NCBI GenBank assembly: GCA_963628035.1
Contig: CAVGED010000045.1
Location: forward strand, 22,046-86,045
DNA length: 64,000 bases
Origin: 14-2 sp963628035
Lineage (GTDB): Bacteria; Bacillota; Clostridia; Lachnospirales; Lachnospiraceae
Direction of reading: 5' to 3'
Shown here: positions 1 to 8,036 of the stretch, in pieces
Layout: each line of letters begins with the position of its first letter
How positions within the stretch are numbered: position 1 is the stretch's first letter
Made by a program: the position numbers and the translations under genes
The notes under the pieces: generated by a model
Told to the model about the DNA's origin: nothing
Seen by the model: only the letters and a program-made list of their open reading frames with translations
Database searches by the model: none

Positions 1-1
1 T

Positions 2-571
2 ACCTCCATGTGTGCCTGGTATATCACCAGAGTGCATAATAAGTTTACGAAGGCTATGTATACCATGTGCCTGTTTTCCATGATCGTACCTTTCCAGATG
101 GTGATGTTTACATTGTCCAAGTTTGCCAATATCCTGCATCTTGGAAATCCGGTCGGGATCGTGCTGGTGTATCTGGGCTTCGGCGCAGGGCTTGCGGTAT
201 TCCTGTTTACCGGGTTTGTGAAGGGAATCTCCATAGAGATCGAAGAGGCGGCCATGATCGACGGCTGTACACCGATTAGGACGTTTTTCTCCGTGGTATT
301 TCCAATCTTGAAGCCAACAGCCATCACGGTGGCGATCCTGCAGGCTATGTGGATCTGGAACGACTACCTGCTGCCCAGTCTGGTGCTGGACATCAACAAA
401 TATAAGACCATCCCCATCGCCATTCAGTTCCTGAAGCAGAGCCACGGGCAGGTGGATTGGGGGGCGATGATGGCAGTGCTTGTGCTGGCGATCATCCCCA
501 TCGTGGCATTTTACCTGGTTTGCCAGAAGTATATCATTGAAGGTGTGTTGGCGGGCGCGGTGAAAGGGTAA
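2..571 (+). CDS. Carbohydrate ABC transporter permease, MalG type, 5'-truncated
   Basis: Inner-membrane permease subunit of a sugar ABC importer. The reading frame is open to the window edge, so the N-terminal part lies upstream; about 189 residues remain of the usual 270-300. The EAA loop that docks the ATPase is clear (EEAAMIDGCTP, about 80 residues after the first visible Met), flanked by hydrophobic segments, and the C-terminus has the short basic tail GAVKG typical of MalG/LacG proteins. The LacI regulator and malQ that follow suggest a maltodextrin or similar alpha-glucan substrate; that is inference from context. The first in-window ATG at 8 is internal and should not be taken as the start. 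Confidence 0.9.
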   Translation, partial: TSMCAWYITRVHNKFTKAMYTMCLFSMIVPFQMVMFTLSKFANILHLGNPVGIVLVYLGFGAGLAVFLFTGFVKGISIEIEEAAMIDGCTPIRTFFSVVFPILKPTAITVAILQAMWIWNDYLLPSLVLDINKYKTIPIAIQFLKQSHGQVDWGAMMAVLVLAIIPIVAFYLVCQKYIIEGVLAGAVKG

Positions 572-577
572 TAACGA

Positions 578-606
578 TTGACCGCCGCTAAGATTTCGTA
601 TATAAT
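578..606 (+). promoter_or_regulatory. SigA-type promoter before lacI-family gene
   Basis: TTGACC (578-583), 17-base spacer, TATAAT (601-606). The predicted start falls at about 613-616, so the transcript would begin with the AAGCAATGAGCAGTG motif. It lies between the permease stop and the regulator, giving the regulator-malQ pair its own promoter. Confidence 0.7.
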
Positions 607-614
607 GTCCACGA

Positions 615-647
615 AAGCAATGAGCAGTGCCAAGCTCGCACTGCTCA
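615..647 (+). repeat. 5'-leader motif AAGCAATGAGCAGTG with inverted repeat
   Basis: AAGCAATGAGCAGTG (615-629) lies just after a TATAAT box. It overlaps a perfect inverted repeat TGAGCAGTGC (621-630) / GCACTGCTCA (638-647) with a 7-base loop. The same 15-mer recurs at 63250-63264 in the same position relative to another promoter, upstream of rlmH. The hairpin could be an operator for the LacI-type regulator or an RNA 5'-end structure; the sequence does not decide. Confidence 0.55.
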
Positions 648-681
648 GTCATAAATAGAATCTGGATGTGGGGAATGTGAA

Positions 682-1698
682 ATGCTGACCATCAAAGATA
701 TTGCAAAGGAATCGGGATATTCCGTGAGTACGGTTTCCAGGGTTCTGAATAAGCGCCGGGACGTGAGTCCGGAGGCGAAGGAGAGAATAGAAGCAATCGT
801 TAATGCGCACCGTTTTGTGCCAAACACAAATGCAAAGCACCTGAAACAGACAGTCAGCAAGACGATTGCAGTGCTGGTCAAGGGAACCTCAAACATGCTG
901 TTTGCCAGTATCGTCGAGGAGATTCAGGCCATGATAGAGACTACAAAGTACAGCCTGGCGGTGTCCTATATCGACGAGGATGCCAACGAGTTGGAGCAGG
1001 CGCTGATCATCTGCCGGGAGAGAAATCCGCTGGGGCTGCTGTTCCTGGGCGGGAATATGGAATATTTCCGGGAACAGTTCGGATTCATCGATGTACCCAG
1101 CGTCCTGGTGACAAATCAGGGACAGGATCTTTCCTTTCCGAATCTGTCCAGCGTAGCCACGGACGATGTGGCGGCGGCCAGATGTGCCATCGATTATCTG
1201 ATATCCCAGGGACATGAAAGAATCGGGATCCTTGGCGGTGATCGGAAGCTTTCTCACACCAGCAATCAGCGTTACCGGGGATGCATGGAGAGCTTTCAGG
1301 CGCACGGTATTACATTTGATGAGGAGAATTATTACAGCAAGTCACGATTCTCCTATGACAGTGCATACCGTGCCATGAAGCGGCTCTTGAAAAATGCAAA
1401 GGATATGACCGCCGTGTTTGCCATGAGTGATGTGACGGCCATCGGTGCGATCCGGGCACTTAGGGACGAGGGACTTCGCGTTCCGGAGGATATTTCCGTT
1501 ATGGGCTTTGACGGTATTACACTGGCGGAGTATTATAATCCGAAGCTGACTACCATACAGCAGCAGTATCGGACACTGGCCCAAAGAAGTGTGAGAATTT
1601 TATTAGGCTATATTGAATTACATACCAGTGCAGTATATGAGATCGTGCCCTTCAAGCTGGTGGAGGGCGAGAGCGTGAGAAATATCGCACAGGGATAG
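682..1698 (+). CDS. LacI family transcriptional regulator
   Basis: Sugar-responsive DNA-binding repressor or activator of the LacI/GalR family, 338 residues, the normal length. The N-terminal helix-turn-helix and hinge are textbook (TIKDIAKESGYSVSTVSRVL, about residues 3-22, followed by a DVSPEAKERI segment). A periplasmic-binding-protein-like effector domain follows, with the C-terminal PEDISVMGFDG motif. It lies between a MalG-type permease and malQ, so it probably controls alpha-glucan uptake and breakdown. The ribosome-binding site is weak (GGGGAATG), but no alternative start fits better because the HTH begins immediately. The ligand cannot be deduced. Confidence 0.92.
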   Translation: MLTIKDIAKESGYSVSTVSRVLNKRRDVSPEAKERIEAIVNAHRFVPNTNAKHLKQTVSKTIAVLVKGTSNMLFASIVEEIQAMIETTKYSLAVSYIDEDANELEQALIICRERNPLGLLFLGGNMEYFREQFGFIDVPSVLVTNQGQDLSFPNLSSVATDDVAAARCAIDYLISQGHERIGILGGDRKLSHTSNQRYRGCMESFQAHGITFDEENYYSKSRFSYDSAYRAMKRLLKNAKDMTAVFAMSDVTAIGAIRALRDEGLRVPEDISVMGFDGITLAEYYNPKLTTIQQQYRTLAQRSVRILLGYIELHTSAVYEIVPFKLVEGESVRNIAQG

Positions 1699-1714
1699 AA
1701 ATCAGGAGGTGCTT

Positions 1715-3196
1715 ATGCGAAGCAGTGGAATTTTAATGCATATTTCCTCTTTGTCCTCCCGCTACGGGATCGGGACGATGGGAAAAGAAGCCAGAAAATT
1801 TGTGGACTTTCTTGTAAAATCAGGTCAGACCTATTGGCAGGTGTTGCCGATATGCCCCACCAGTTATGGAGATTCCCCCTACCAGTCCTTCTCGGCTTTT
1901 GCGGGAAATCCTTATTTTATCGATCTGGACTATCTGGTGAAGGAAAAGCTTCTTACGAAGAAGGAATGCGTAAGCTACGACTGGGGCAAAAAAGCGCAGG
2001 AGGTTGATTACGGTCTGCTGTATCAGAATCGTTATGACCTTCTTAGAAAGGCATACCGGAGATTTTTGAAGCATACGCCGGAGGATTACGGGGAATTCTG
2101 CCGGGAACAGGCAGACTGGCTTTCGGATTATGCGCTGTTCATGGCATTGAAGAATAAAAACGGCGGTGTGGAATGGTCGAAATGGGATCATGACTTAAAG
2201 CATCGTGTGCCGAAGGCCATGGAAACCGCCAGGAATGAACTGGCGGAGGAAATCCGGTTCTACGAGATGCTGCAGTATCTGTTTTTCAAGCAGTGGTTTG
2301 CGCTGAAGGCGTACGCCAATGAACGGGGAATCCGGATCATCGGTGACACGCCCATCTATGTGGCGGGAGACAGCGCGGATGTGTGGGCGAACCCGGAACT
2401 GTTTTATCTGGATGAAAACCTCACCCCCATTGATGTGTCGGGGTGTCCGCCGGACGCCTTCTCCGATGACGGTCAGCTATGGGGAAATCCGCTGTTTCGC
2501 TGGGAGGAGATGAAGAAGGACGGATATGCCTGGTGGGTTCGCCGGATCGCACAGATGGCGAAGCTGTTTGATGTGGTGCGGATCGATCATTTCCGTGGCT
2601 TTGATTCCTACTATGCCATTCCGTACGGAGATGCCACGGCAAGAAACGGCCAGTGGCGTACAGGACCGGGAATGGATCTGTTCCATAAGATTGAAGAGAA
2701 GCTTGGGAAGGTCGATATCATTGTGGAGGATCTGGGCTTCCTGACAGACTCCGTGCGGCAGTTGCTTTCAGATTCCGGTTTCCCAGGAATGAAGCTGATC
2801 CAGTTTGCCTTCGACAGCCGGGAGGATGGAGATTATCTCCCGCATAATTATAAAAATCACTGTGTGGTCTATACAGGAACGCACGATAATGATACAATAA
2901 TGGGGTGGATGAAGACGGCACCCAAGGACAGCGTGAAATTTGCCAAGGAATATCTGCGTCTGACAAAGGAAGAAGGCTACAACTGGGGTATGATGAAAGG
3001 CGCCTGGAGCAGTGTTGGCGACCTGGCTATCGTAACCATGCAGGATATTCTGGGATTGGGCAGTGAGGGAAGGATGAATACGCCCTCCACGCTGGGGAAT
3101 AACTGGAAATGGCGCATGAAAAAGGGGGCCATAGATGACAAGCTTGCCGGCAAGATCCGCAGTAATATGCAGTTGTACGGACGTATGCCGGAATAA
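1715..3196 (+). CDS. malQ: 4-alpha-glucanotransferase (amylomaltase)
   Basis: Cytoplasmic GH77 enzyme that transfers alpha-1,4-glucan segments between maltodextrins and releases glucose. The start is ATG 1715, five bases after AGGAGG (1704-1709), rather than the in-frame GTG at 1709; this gives 493 residues, normal for bacterial MalQ. Family landmarks: RSSGILMHISSL at the N-terminus, SPYQSFSAFAGNPYFIDL near residue 54, the nucleophile region VRIDHFRGF (Asp near 291), the general-acid region IVEDLGF (Glu near 338) and THDNDT near 389. It follows the LacI-type gene by 16 bases and is almost certainly co-transcribed with it. Confidence 0.97.
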   Translation: MRSSGILMHISSLSSRYGIGTMGKEARKFVDFLVKSGQTYWQVLPICPTSYGDSPYQSFSAFAGNPYFIDLDYLVKEKLLTKKECVSYDWGKKAQEVDYGLLYQNRYDLLRKAYRRFLKHTPEDYGEFCREQADWLSDYALFMALKNKNGGVEWSKWDHDLKHRVPKAMETARNELAEEIRFYEMLQYLFFKQWFALKAYANERGIRIIGDTPIYVAGDSADVWANPELFYLDENLTPIDVSGCPPDAFSDDGQLWGNPLFRWEEMKKDGYAWWVRRIAQMAKLFDVVRIDHFRGFDSYYAIPYGDATARNGQWRTGPGMDLFHKIEEKLGKVDIIVEDLGFLTDSVRQLLSDSGFPGMKLIQFAFDSREDGDYLPHNYKNHCVVYTGTHDNDTIMGWMKTAPKDSVKFAKEYLRLTKEEGYNWGMMKGAWSSVGDLAIVTMQDILGLGSEGRMNTPSTLGNNWKWRMKKGAIDDKLAGKIRSNMQLYGRMPE

Positions 3197-3240
3197 AAAG
3201 GATACATCTGTCAGCGGCAGAGAAGAAAGGCAGGGGTCAG

Positions 3241-4221
3241 ATGTATTACTTTATCGTGAATTTGACTTCCCGGACCGGGAAGGCCAGAAAGATTTGGATT
3301 GAAATTGAAAAGGAATTAAAGAAAAGAGAGGTGCGCTACGAGGCCTATATCACGGAATATGAGGGACACGCCAAGGAACTGGCCGAAAAGCTGTGTACCA
3401 AGGGCGTTTCTCTGATGGAGAAGCCTGATATCCGGGCAGCGGCGGAGGAGGAAACAGAATCCTCCGGGGAGTCTGTTTGTTTAGTGGTGGTGGGCGGCGA
3501 TGGTACAGTCAACGAAGTGATCAATGGAATGCACCATTTTGAGAATATCTGCTTCGGATACATACCCACCGGCTCAGGCAATGACCTGGGGCGTGGACTT
3601 CGCATCTCCAAGGATCCGATGGAAGCCTTGAATCGAATCTTAAATGCGAAAGAGGTTTTCCCAATGGATCTGGGGCGGGTGACAGACGGAGACGGCAAGT
3701 CCCGTTACTTTGCCATCAGCTCCGGCATCGGCATCGATGCAGATGTCTGCCGTGATGCGCTGACATCGAAGCTGAAGGTGTTTCTCAACCATCTGCGGCT
3801 TGGAAGCCTGACCTATGTGCTCCTGACGGTGAAGGCATTGTTCACGATGCCCACTACGGAAGTGACCGCCCGCTTCGACGAAGGTGCACCAAAGAAGATA
3901 TCCAAGATGATCTTTGTGGCCGGCATGAACCATCCCTGGGAAGGGGGCGGTGTTCCCATGTCCCCCAGAGCAGATGCGCAGGACGGGAAGTTGTCCGTAT
4001 GCTGTGTCTATGGGATTCCGCGCTGGAAGGCATTTTTCCTGCTGCCGATACTGGTGATGGGAAAGCATGAAAGGCTTAAGGGGTTTGAATTCTTTGACTG
4101 TGAGCACTATGAGCTTACCCTTGCAAGACCGATGGTACTTCACGGAGACGGGGAATATCTTGGGGAGCATACCAGTATTCAGTATACCTGTGAGAAGGGA
4201 AAGCTGCTGGTGCGAAAGTAA
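3241..4221 (+). CDS. Diacylglycerol/lipid kinase, YegS/DgkB family
   Basis: ATP-dependent lipid kinase with a DAGK catalytic domain, 326 residues. The nucleotide-binding motif GGDGT is at residues 85-89 and the second conserved motif PTGSGND at 109-115; the C-terminal beta-sandwich ends with the usual MVLHGDGEYLG block. In Bacillota such enzymes phosphorylate diacylglycerol or related lipids to recycle it into phospholipid synthesis. The exact substrate is not visible. There is a GGCAGGGGTCAG ribosome-binding region 5' of the ATG. A roughly 20-residue acidic insertion (EEETESSGES) sits just before GGDGT. Confidence 0.9.
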   Translation: MYYFIVNLTSRTGKARKIWIEIEKELKKREVRYEAYITEYEGHAKELAEKLCTKGVSLMEKPDIRAAAEEETESSGESVCLVVVGGDGTVNEVINGMHHFENICFGYIPTGSGNDLGRGLRISKDPMEALNRILNAKEVFPMDLGRVTDGDGKSRYFAISSGIGIDADVCRDALTSKLKVFLNHLRLGSLTYVLLTVKALFTMPTTEVTARFDEGAPKKISKMIFVAGMNHPWEGGGVPMSPRADAQDGKLSVCCVYGIPRWKAFFLLPILVMGKHERLKGFEFFDCEHYELTLARPMVLHGDGEYLGEHTSIQYTCEKGKLLVRK

Positions 4222-4228
4222 GCTTAGG

Positions 4229-4268
4229 TAACAATTTAGCCAGACCGAAGCGGTGTGTGGGCTGAACG
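4229..4268 (+). repeat. TAACAGTTCAGCC-family repeat, copy A (diverged)
   Basis: Begins TAACAATTTAGCCAGACCG and ends with GGGCTGAACGG. It matches copies at 5878, 17641, 23081 and (reverse strand) 61963. Here it lies eight bases after the lipid-kinase stop codon rather than supplying it. The arms AGCC.../...GGCT can pair. There is no T-run, so it is not an obvious terminator. Confidence 0.7.
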
Positions 4269-4336
4269 GATACAAGCTTAGTGCTTCCAGGAATTCACAG
4301 ATTGCTCTGTTGCAATGCAATTCGCACAATTCTATC

Positions 4337-4392
4337 CTATAACACAAAACCTTCTGCATATACTAAAAACAGTAGATGCAGGAGGTTTTTTT
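4337..4392 (+). promoter_or_regulatory. spoIVA upstream stem-loop that masks the ribosome-binding site, overlapping a SigE-like promoter
   Basis: AAAACCTTCTGCAT (4346-4359) pairs with ATGCAGGAGGTTTT (4376-4389); TACT/AGTA extend the stem around an AAAAAC loop. The right arm contains the AGGAGG ribosome-binding site of spoIVA, and seven T residues run into its ATG at 4393. A SigE-like -10 CATATACT (4357-4364) lies 13 bases after CTATAAC (4337-4343). Transcripts starting from it, near 4371, would lack the left arm. The structure is directly visible; the regulatory reading is inference. Confidence 0.55.
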
Positions 4393-5880
4393 ATGGACAA
4401 TGTCAATACAACCGCATATGATCTTTATAAAGATATCAGTGAGCGCACCAAAGGCGAGATATATCTGGGAATTGTTGGTCCCGTGCGCACCGGAAAGTCC
4501 ACATTTATCAAGCGTTTCATGGATCTGATGGTGTTGCCGAAGATGGAGGATGTACATAGCAGGGAGCAGACGCGGGATGAACTGCCCCAGTCAGCCCAGG
4601 GGAAGACCATCATGACTACGGAACCAAAATTTGTGCCGAAAGAGGCGGCTAAGATCGCGCTGGCGGATGATATCAGCGTCAATGTACGGCTTATCGACTG
4701 TGTGGGCTTTATGGTGGAGGGCGCAACCGGCCATCTGGAGGAAGGGGCGGAACGGATGGTGAAAACACCCTGGTTCGATTATGAGGTGCCTTTTACCCAG
4801 GCGGCAGAGATTGGCACTCAAAAGGTCATCAAGGAGCATTCCACCATCGGTGTCGTGATCACCACGGACGGTTCCTTTACAGAGCTTCCCAGGGAGGCAT
4901 ATGTGCCGGCGGAGGAACGTACGGTTGCAGAGCTTACCAGACTGGGAAAACCCTTTATCATTCTTCTAAATACGCCCAGACCCTATGGGGATGAGGCGGT
5001 GCGGATGGCGGAGGGACTGCAGGAAAAGTACAAGGTGACTGTGCTTCCGGTGAACTGTGAGCAGCTACGGAAGGAAGACATCCACCACATCCTGGAGAGT
5101 ATCCTCTACGAATTCCCCATTGCCCGTGTGGATTTCTTTCTGCCCAAATGGGTTGAAATGTTGGAAAACGGTCATAAGATCAAGGCCAGCATGATCGAGA
5201 ATGCGAAGAATATCCTTCAGGGAATTTCCTTTGCGCGTGATATCAGGAAGCAGGATTTTACGCCTGTGGGGGAGTACGTGAAGCGTATGAAGCTGGATAA
5301 GATGGATCTGGCCAAAGGGCGTATCAGCGTGATCATGGACGTGGATGATGCTTATTATTATGAAAATATGAGTGAGATGACGGGGGTTCCCATTCAGGGG
5401 GAATATCAGCTGATCTCCATGGTGAAGGAGATGGCTCAGATGAAGCAGGAGTATGGAAAGGTTGCCAGCGCTATGGAGTCGGTGCGCCAGAAGGGGTATG
5501 GCGTGGTGATGCCACAGCTTGGAGATATTGAGATCCAGGAACCGGTGCTGATCCGCCATGGCAATAAATTCGGAGTGAAGATCAAGGCATCGTCGCCCTC
5601 TATCCATATGATCCGGGCTAATATTGAGACGGAGATTGCGCCCATCATCGGGACAGAGGAGCAGGCCAACGATCTGATCTCCTACGTAAAAGACAACGGA
5701 GATTCCGGGGAAGGGATCTTTAAGACGAATATCTTTGGAAAGTCGGTGGGTGAGCTGGTGGAGGATGGAATCCGCGGGAAGATCACCATGATGGATGATG
5801 AGAGCCAGATCAAGCTGCAGGATACCATGCAGAAGATCGTGAATGACAGTAATGGCGGGCTGGTGTGTATTATAATTTAA
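4393..5880 (+). CDS. spoIVA: Stage IV sporulation protein A (spore-coat base ATPase)
   Basis: Cytoskeletal ATPase that polymerises on the outer forespore membrane in the mother cell and anchors the spore coat. The start is ATG 4393 (eight bases after AGGAGG), giving 495 residues against 492 in Bacillus subtilis. An upstream in-frame ATG at 4315 would add 26 unrelated residues and has no good ribosome-binding site. Walker A is GPVRTGKST (29-37), and the C-terminus ends GGLVCIII as in other SpoIVA proteins. In model organisms it is expressed from SigE, and a SigE-like box lies just upstream. The stop codon is the first three bases of repeat copy B. Confidence 0.98.
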   Translation: MDNVNTTAYDLYKDISERTKGEIYLGIVGPVRTGKSTFIKRFMDLMVLPKMEDVHSREQTRDELPQSAQGKTIMTTEPKFVPKEAAKIALADDISVNVRLIDCVGFMVEGATGHLEEGAERMVKTPWFDYEVPFTQAAEIGTQKVIKEHSTIGVVITTDGSFTELPREAYVPAEERTVAELTRLGKPFIILLNTPRPYGDEAVRMAEGLQEKYKVTVLPVNCEQLRKEDIHHILESILYEFPIARVDFFLPKWVEMLENGHKIKASMIENAKNILQGISFARDIRKQDFTPVGEYVKRMKLDKMDLAKGRISVIMDVDDAYYYENMSEMTGVPIQGEYQLISMVKEMAQMKQEYGKVASAMESVRQKGYGVVMPQLGDIEIQEPVLIRHGNKFGVKIKASSPSIHMIRANIETEIAPIIGTEEQANDLISYVKDNGDSGEGIFKTNIFGKSVGELVEDGIRGKITMMDDESQIKLQDTMQKIVNDSNGGLVCIII

Positions 5881-5917
5881 CAGTTCAGCCAGAACGAATG
5901 GGCGTGGGCTGAACTGT
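5878..5917 (+). repeat. TAACAGTTCAGCC-family repeat, copy B
   Basis: TAACAGTTCAGCC (5878-5890), a spacer with AGAACGAATGGGCGT, then GGGCTGAACTGT. The arms AACAGTTCAGCC and GGCTGAACTGT pair over 11-12 bases. The initial TAA is the spoIVA stop codon. No T-run follows. Confidence 0.85.
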
Positions 5918-5930
5918 CACAATCACAGAA

Positions 5931-6300
5931 GGATATCACGGCTATGCAGACACCTCTCCGGGCGGAGAGGTTGCGCTATGAAAGGCCGTGACACTATTTG
6001 AAGCTTGGAAATGAATAGCCGGAGGAGTCTATTGGTTAGTGTAGGTGTGACTTTCGCGAGCCGTACAGAAACTTGGTCTTACGGGAACCGAAAATAGCAG
6101 CAAAATTTCCGCTTACCAGGCGGAAATTTTAGACGGGTAATTGTCTGAGGAAAATAGGCATCAAGCCTATTTTCCGAGTTGCCCGCGGCTGATATTTTCA
6201 GTTTTTGGAAGCTTAGTTTCTGTAGGCACAGCATCTGGAACACCAGCGCTAACCGCTAGACGCCCCGGTGTCCATGAACAGCTCGCTATTAGCCATATCC
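5931..6300 (+). ncRNA. Candidate large structured RNA, family not recognised
   Basis: This gene-free stretch holds a nested set of perfect or near-perfect helices. 5937-5942/5985-5990 (CACGGC) encloses a 7-bp hairpin at 5953-5970. 5991-5996/6037-6042 (ACACTA) encloses 6014-6018/6029-6033. A long-range helix GCC-bulge-TACAGAAACT (6060-6073) pairs with 6215-6227 and encloses an 11-bp hairpin (6102-6130) and a 7-bp helix (6134-6140/6179-6185) that itself encloses an 11-bp hairpin (6149-6175). No codon-like reading frame fits. I found no conserved cores of RNase P, tmRNA, SRP, 6S or T-box RNA. Ends are approximate and the strand is assumed. Confidence 0.6.
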
Positions 6301-6361
6301 AAAGTGAAAAAACATCAATTTGATTAATATTCGCAGCAAGGCGAATAATTCAATTAAATAA
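6301..6361. other. AT-rich spacer with an imperfect hairpin
   Basis: ATTCGC (6329-6334) and GCGAAT (6341-6346) form a hairpin that AT-rich flanks lengthen imperfectly. On the minus strand it is followed after a few bases by a T6 run, so it may stop transcription entering from the right. Confidence 0.35.
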
Positions 6362-6390
6362 GTGACGATGTTATGTTATTATGCTATAAT
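6362..6390 (+). promoter_or_regulatory. SigA-type promoter before the acetyltransferase-like gene
   Basis: GTGACG (6362-6367), 17-base spacer, TATAAT (6385-6390). It lies 23 bases before an ATG at 6414 and 86 before the preferred start at 6477. Confidence 0.6.
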
Positions 6391-6476
6391 AAATCCAAGA
6401 AAGGCGGTGTACTATGGCAGGATCAAAACTTCGAGATCTATCCACAGAACATCTACACGGCGCAGGAGAACACAAA

Positions 6477-6968
6477 ATGAGTTATCGCTTTGAGTTTGCC
6501 CATAAAAAAGAGCTTGAAAATATACTTCCGCAATTATTTGATATTTTATATAGTAATATGAGTTTAAATTATCCAACAGGGTGTACACGCGAAGAGGATT
6601 ATCGTATTTGGAGTAATAGTTTTATTTCTTCAATACAAGACGAAGCACGACAACTTGTGCTTATGCTTTCGGAAAATACTATCATCGGTTATTTTCAATA
6701 CAGCGTCGTTGGTAATATGTTAAAAATGGAGGATATTCAAATAAAAAAAGAGTTTCACAGCAGTGGAGTGTTTGGTATATTTTATTGTTGGTTAGTTAAA
6801 CAATTACCGCGGGACATTCAAAAAGTAGCGGCCTTTACAGATAAGAGAAATATAAAGGTGCAGGGTATTTTAGAGCATTTAGGGCTGGTTAACTGCGGCG
6901 AAAATAAAAATGGTATTAGCTACCATTATAAAGGCGATTATAAAAATTTGTTAAACAAATACCTATGA
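6477..6968 (+). CDS. GNAT-like acetyltransferase, function unknown
   Basis: Small soluble protein of 163 residues. The order of an N-terminal MSYRFEFAHKKELENILPQL helix, a central GYFQYSVVGNMLKMEDIQIKKEFH strand-turn region and a later FTDKRNIKVQGILEHLGL segment resembles GNAT N-acyltransferases, where the last block lies beside acetyl-CoA. No canonical Q/RxxGxG loop is obvious, so the call is tentative. I chose ATG 6477, preceded by GCAGGAG. An in-frame ATG at 6414, also with a possible site (AAAGGCGG), would add 21 residues that do not look like part of the fold. Base composition is AT-rich compared with the flanking core genes, as in the rest of this accessory stretch. Confidence 0.6.
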   Translation: MSYRFEFAHKKELENILPQLFDILYSNMSLNYPTGCTREEDYRIWSNSFISSIQDEARQLVLMLSENTIIGYFQYSVVGNMLKMEDIQIKKEFHSSGVFGIFYCWLVKQLPRDIQKVAAFTDKRNIKVQGILEHLGLVNCGENKNGISYHYKGDYKNLLNKYL

Positions 6969-7009
6969 TAACCAATTAGTCTGGACTTCAAAAAGGTAAC
7001 CAACGAAAT

Positions 7010-7044
7010 GTTATCATTAAGGTGAAGGACAATATTTCTGTTTA
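7010..7044 (+). repeat. Fragment duplicating part of the gene at 8037-8405
   Basis: GTTATCATTAAGG-T-GAAGGA... at 7010-7044 is close to 8220-8254 and reads V-I-I-K-V-K-D-N-I-S-V before a stop, against V-I-I-K-A-K-E-S-I-S-I in the longer copy. It looks like a remnant of a second copy of that small gene. Confidence 0.45.
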
Positions 7045-7078
7045 GGGCTAGATAAATCAGAATTGTGAGGGATGACAG

Positions 7079-7825
7079 ATGGTACTATACTTTTCTGCGA
7101 CAGGAAACTGCAAATATGTTGCGACCCGTCTTGCGCAGGCAGTCGAACAGGAAATTGTGTCAATCGTAGATTGTATCAAAGAAAACCGCTATGCTTTTGA
7201 AGATGAGATGATCGGCATTATATCGCCCACTTACGATTGGGGGTTGCCGAGCATTGTCAGAGAATTTCTGGTAAAGGCATCTTTTCAGACGGATTATCTG
7301 TACTTTGTTGCCACTTATGGTACCACCCCAGGTGCTGCCGGATATATGGCAAACAAGGCCATACATGGTCGCATAATAAATGCATACTATTCCGTTCGGA
7401 TGGTGGATACCTGGACGCCGATCTTTGATCTTTCCACCCCGGAAAAGGTTGCAAAGTACACAAAGACAACAGAAGCGGAAATCGATGGTGTAATTCACGG
7501 CGTCAGAGACCGTCATACAAACAAGCATATGTCTCCGCGCACACCGGCGATCATCACCGAGTTGATCGCGCAGCCGCTTTATGACAAGAAGGTGCGCCGC
7601 ACATCGAACTTCTGTGTCGAGGATAGTTGTATCGGCTGCGGACTGTGTGCAAAAAAATGTCCGGTGCAGGTTATTGAAATGCAGGATAAGCGACCGGTGT
7701 GGGTCAGGGAAAAATGCGTGATGTGCCTCGGCTGCCTGCATCGCTGTCCGAAGTTTGCCATTCAGTATGGAAAGAACACAAAGAAACACGGACAGTATAT
7801 AAATCCAAATGTAAGACTAGTATGA
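7079..7825 (+). CDS. EFR1 family ferredoxin (flavodoxin-like plus 2x[4Fe-4S])
   Basis: Fusion of an N-terminal flavodoxin-like domain (FSATGNCKYVA, residues 5-15, matches the FMN phosphate loop) to a C-terminal bacterial ferredoxin domain, 248 residues. The iron-sulfur ligands are complete: Cys 184, 187, 190, 194 (CIGCGLCAKKCP) and 213, 216, 219, 223 (CVMCLGCLHRCP). Such EFR1 proteins are common in anaerobic Clostridia and are thought to shuttle electrons; the partner is unknown. GAGGGATGACAG precedes the ATG. The gene stands alone in an accessory stretch, with no oxidoreductase partner beside it. Confidence 0.9.
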   Translation: MVLYFSATGNCKYVATRLAQAVEQEIVSIVDCIKENRYAFEDEMIGIISPTYDWGLPSIVREFLVKASFQTDYLYFVATYGTTPGAAGYMANKAIHGRIINAYYSVRMVDTWTPIFDLSTPEKVAKYTKTTEAEIDGVIHGVRDRHTNKHMSPRTPAIITELIAQPLYDKKVRRTSNFCVEDSCIGCGLCAKKCPVQVIEMQDKRPVWVREKCVMCLGCLHRCPKFAIQYGKNTKKHGQYINPNVRLV

Positions 7826-8036
7826 CTTTTTCTGTCAGAACGGTGATGGAGCACCCAAACTGCTTCGACAATATCAACGGTGCCTTTGGAGAACATTGCC
7901 GTCGCGCTTGCATTGTCCTTGATCGTCGGTTCTGTGGAGGAATGTGTTTTCGCAAGATCTAAGACAAATCCCGATTGAGGAAAGGCAATAAAAAAGATAT
8001 AATCAATTAAAGTTTACTTCAAAGAGGTGTGATGCT
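7826..8036. other. Degenerate spacer
   Basis: No convincing gene. The minus strand at about 7830-7945 is open and could be an old coding remnant, but I recognise no family. AAAGAGGTG near 8023-8031 is the ribosome-binding region for the broken gene at 8037. Confidence 0.3.

Noticed and set aside
5931..6300. RNase P RNA, tmRNA, SRP RNA, 6S RNA, T-box or group II intron
   Set aside because: The conserved cores (for example GAGGAAAGTCC for RNase P, the tmRNA 5' end, AGGGTGG for T-box) are absent. The GAGCCGTAC string recalls intron domain V only by chance, as the partner strand is wrong.
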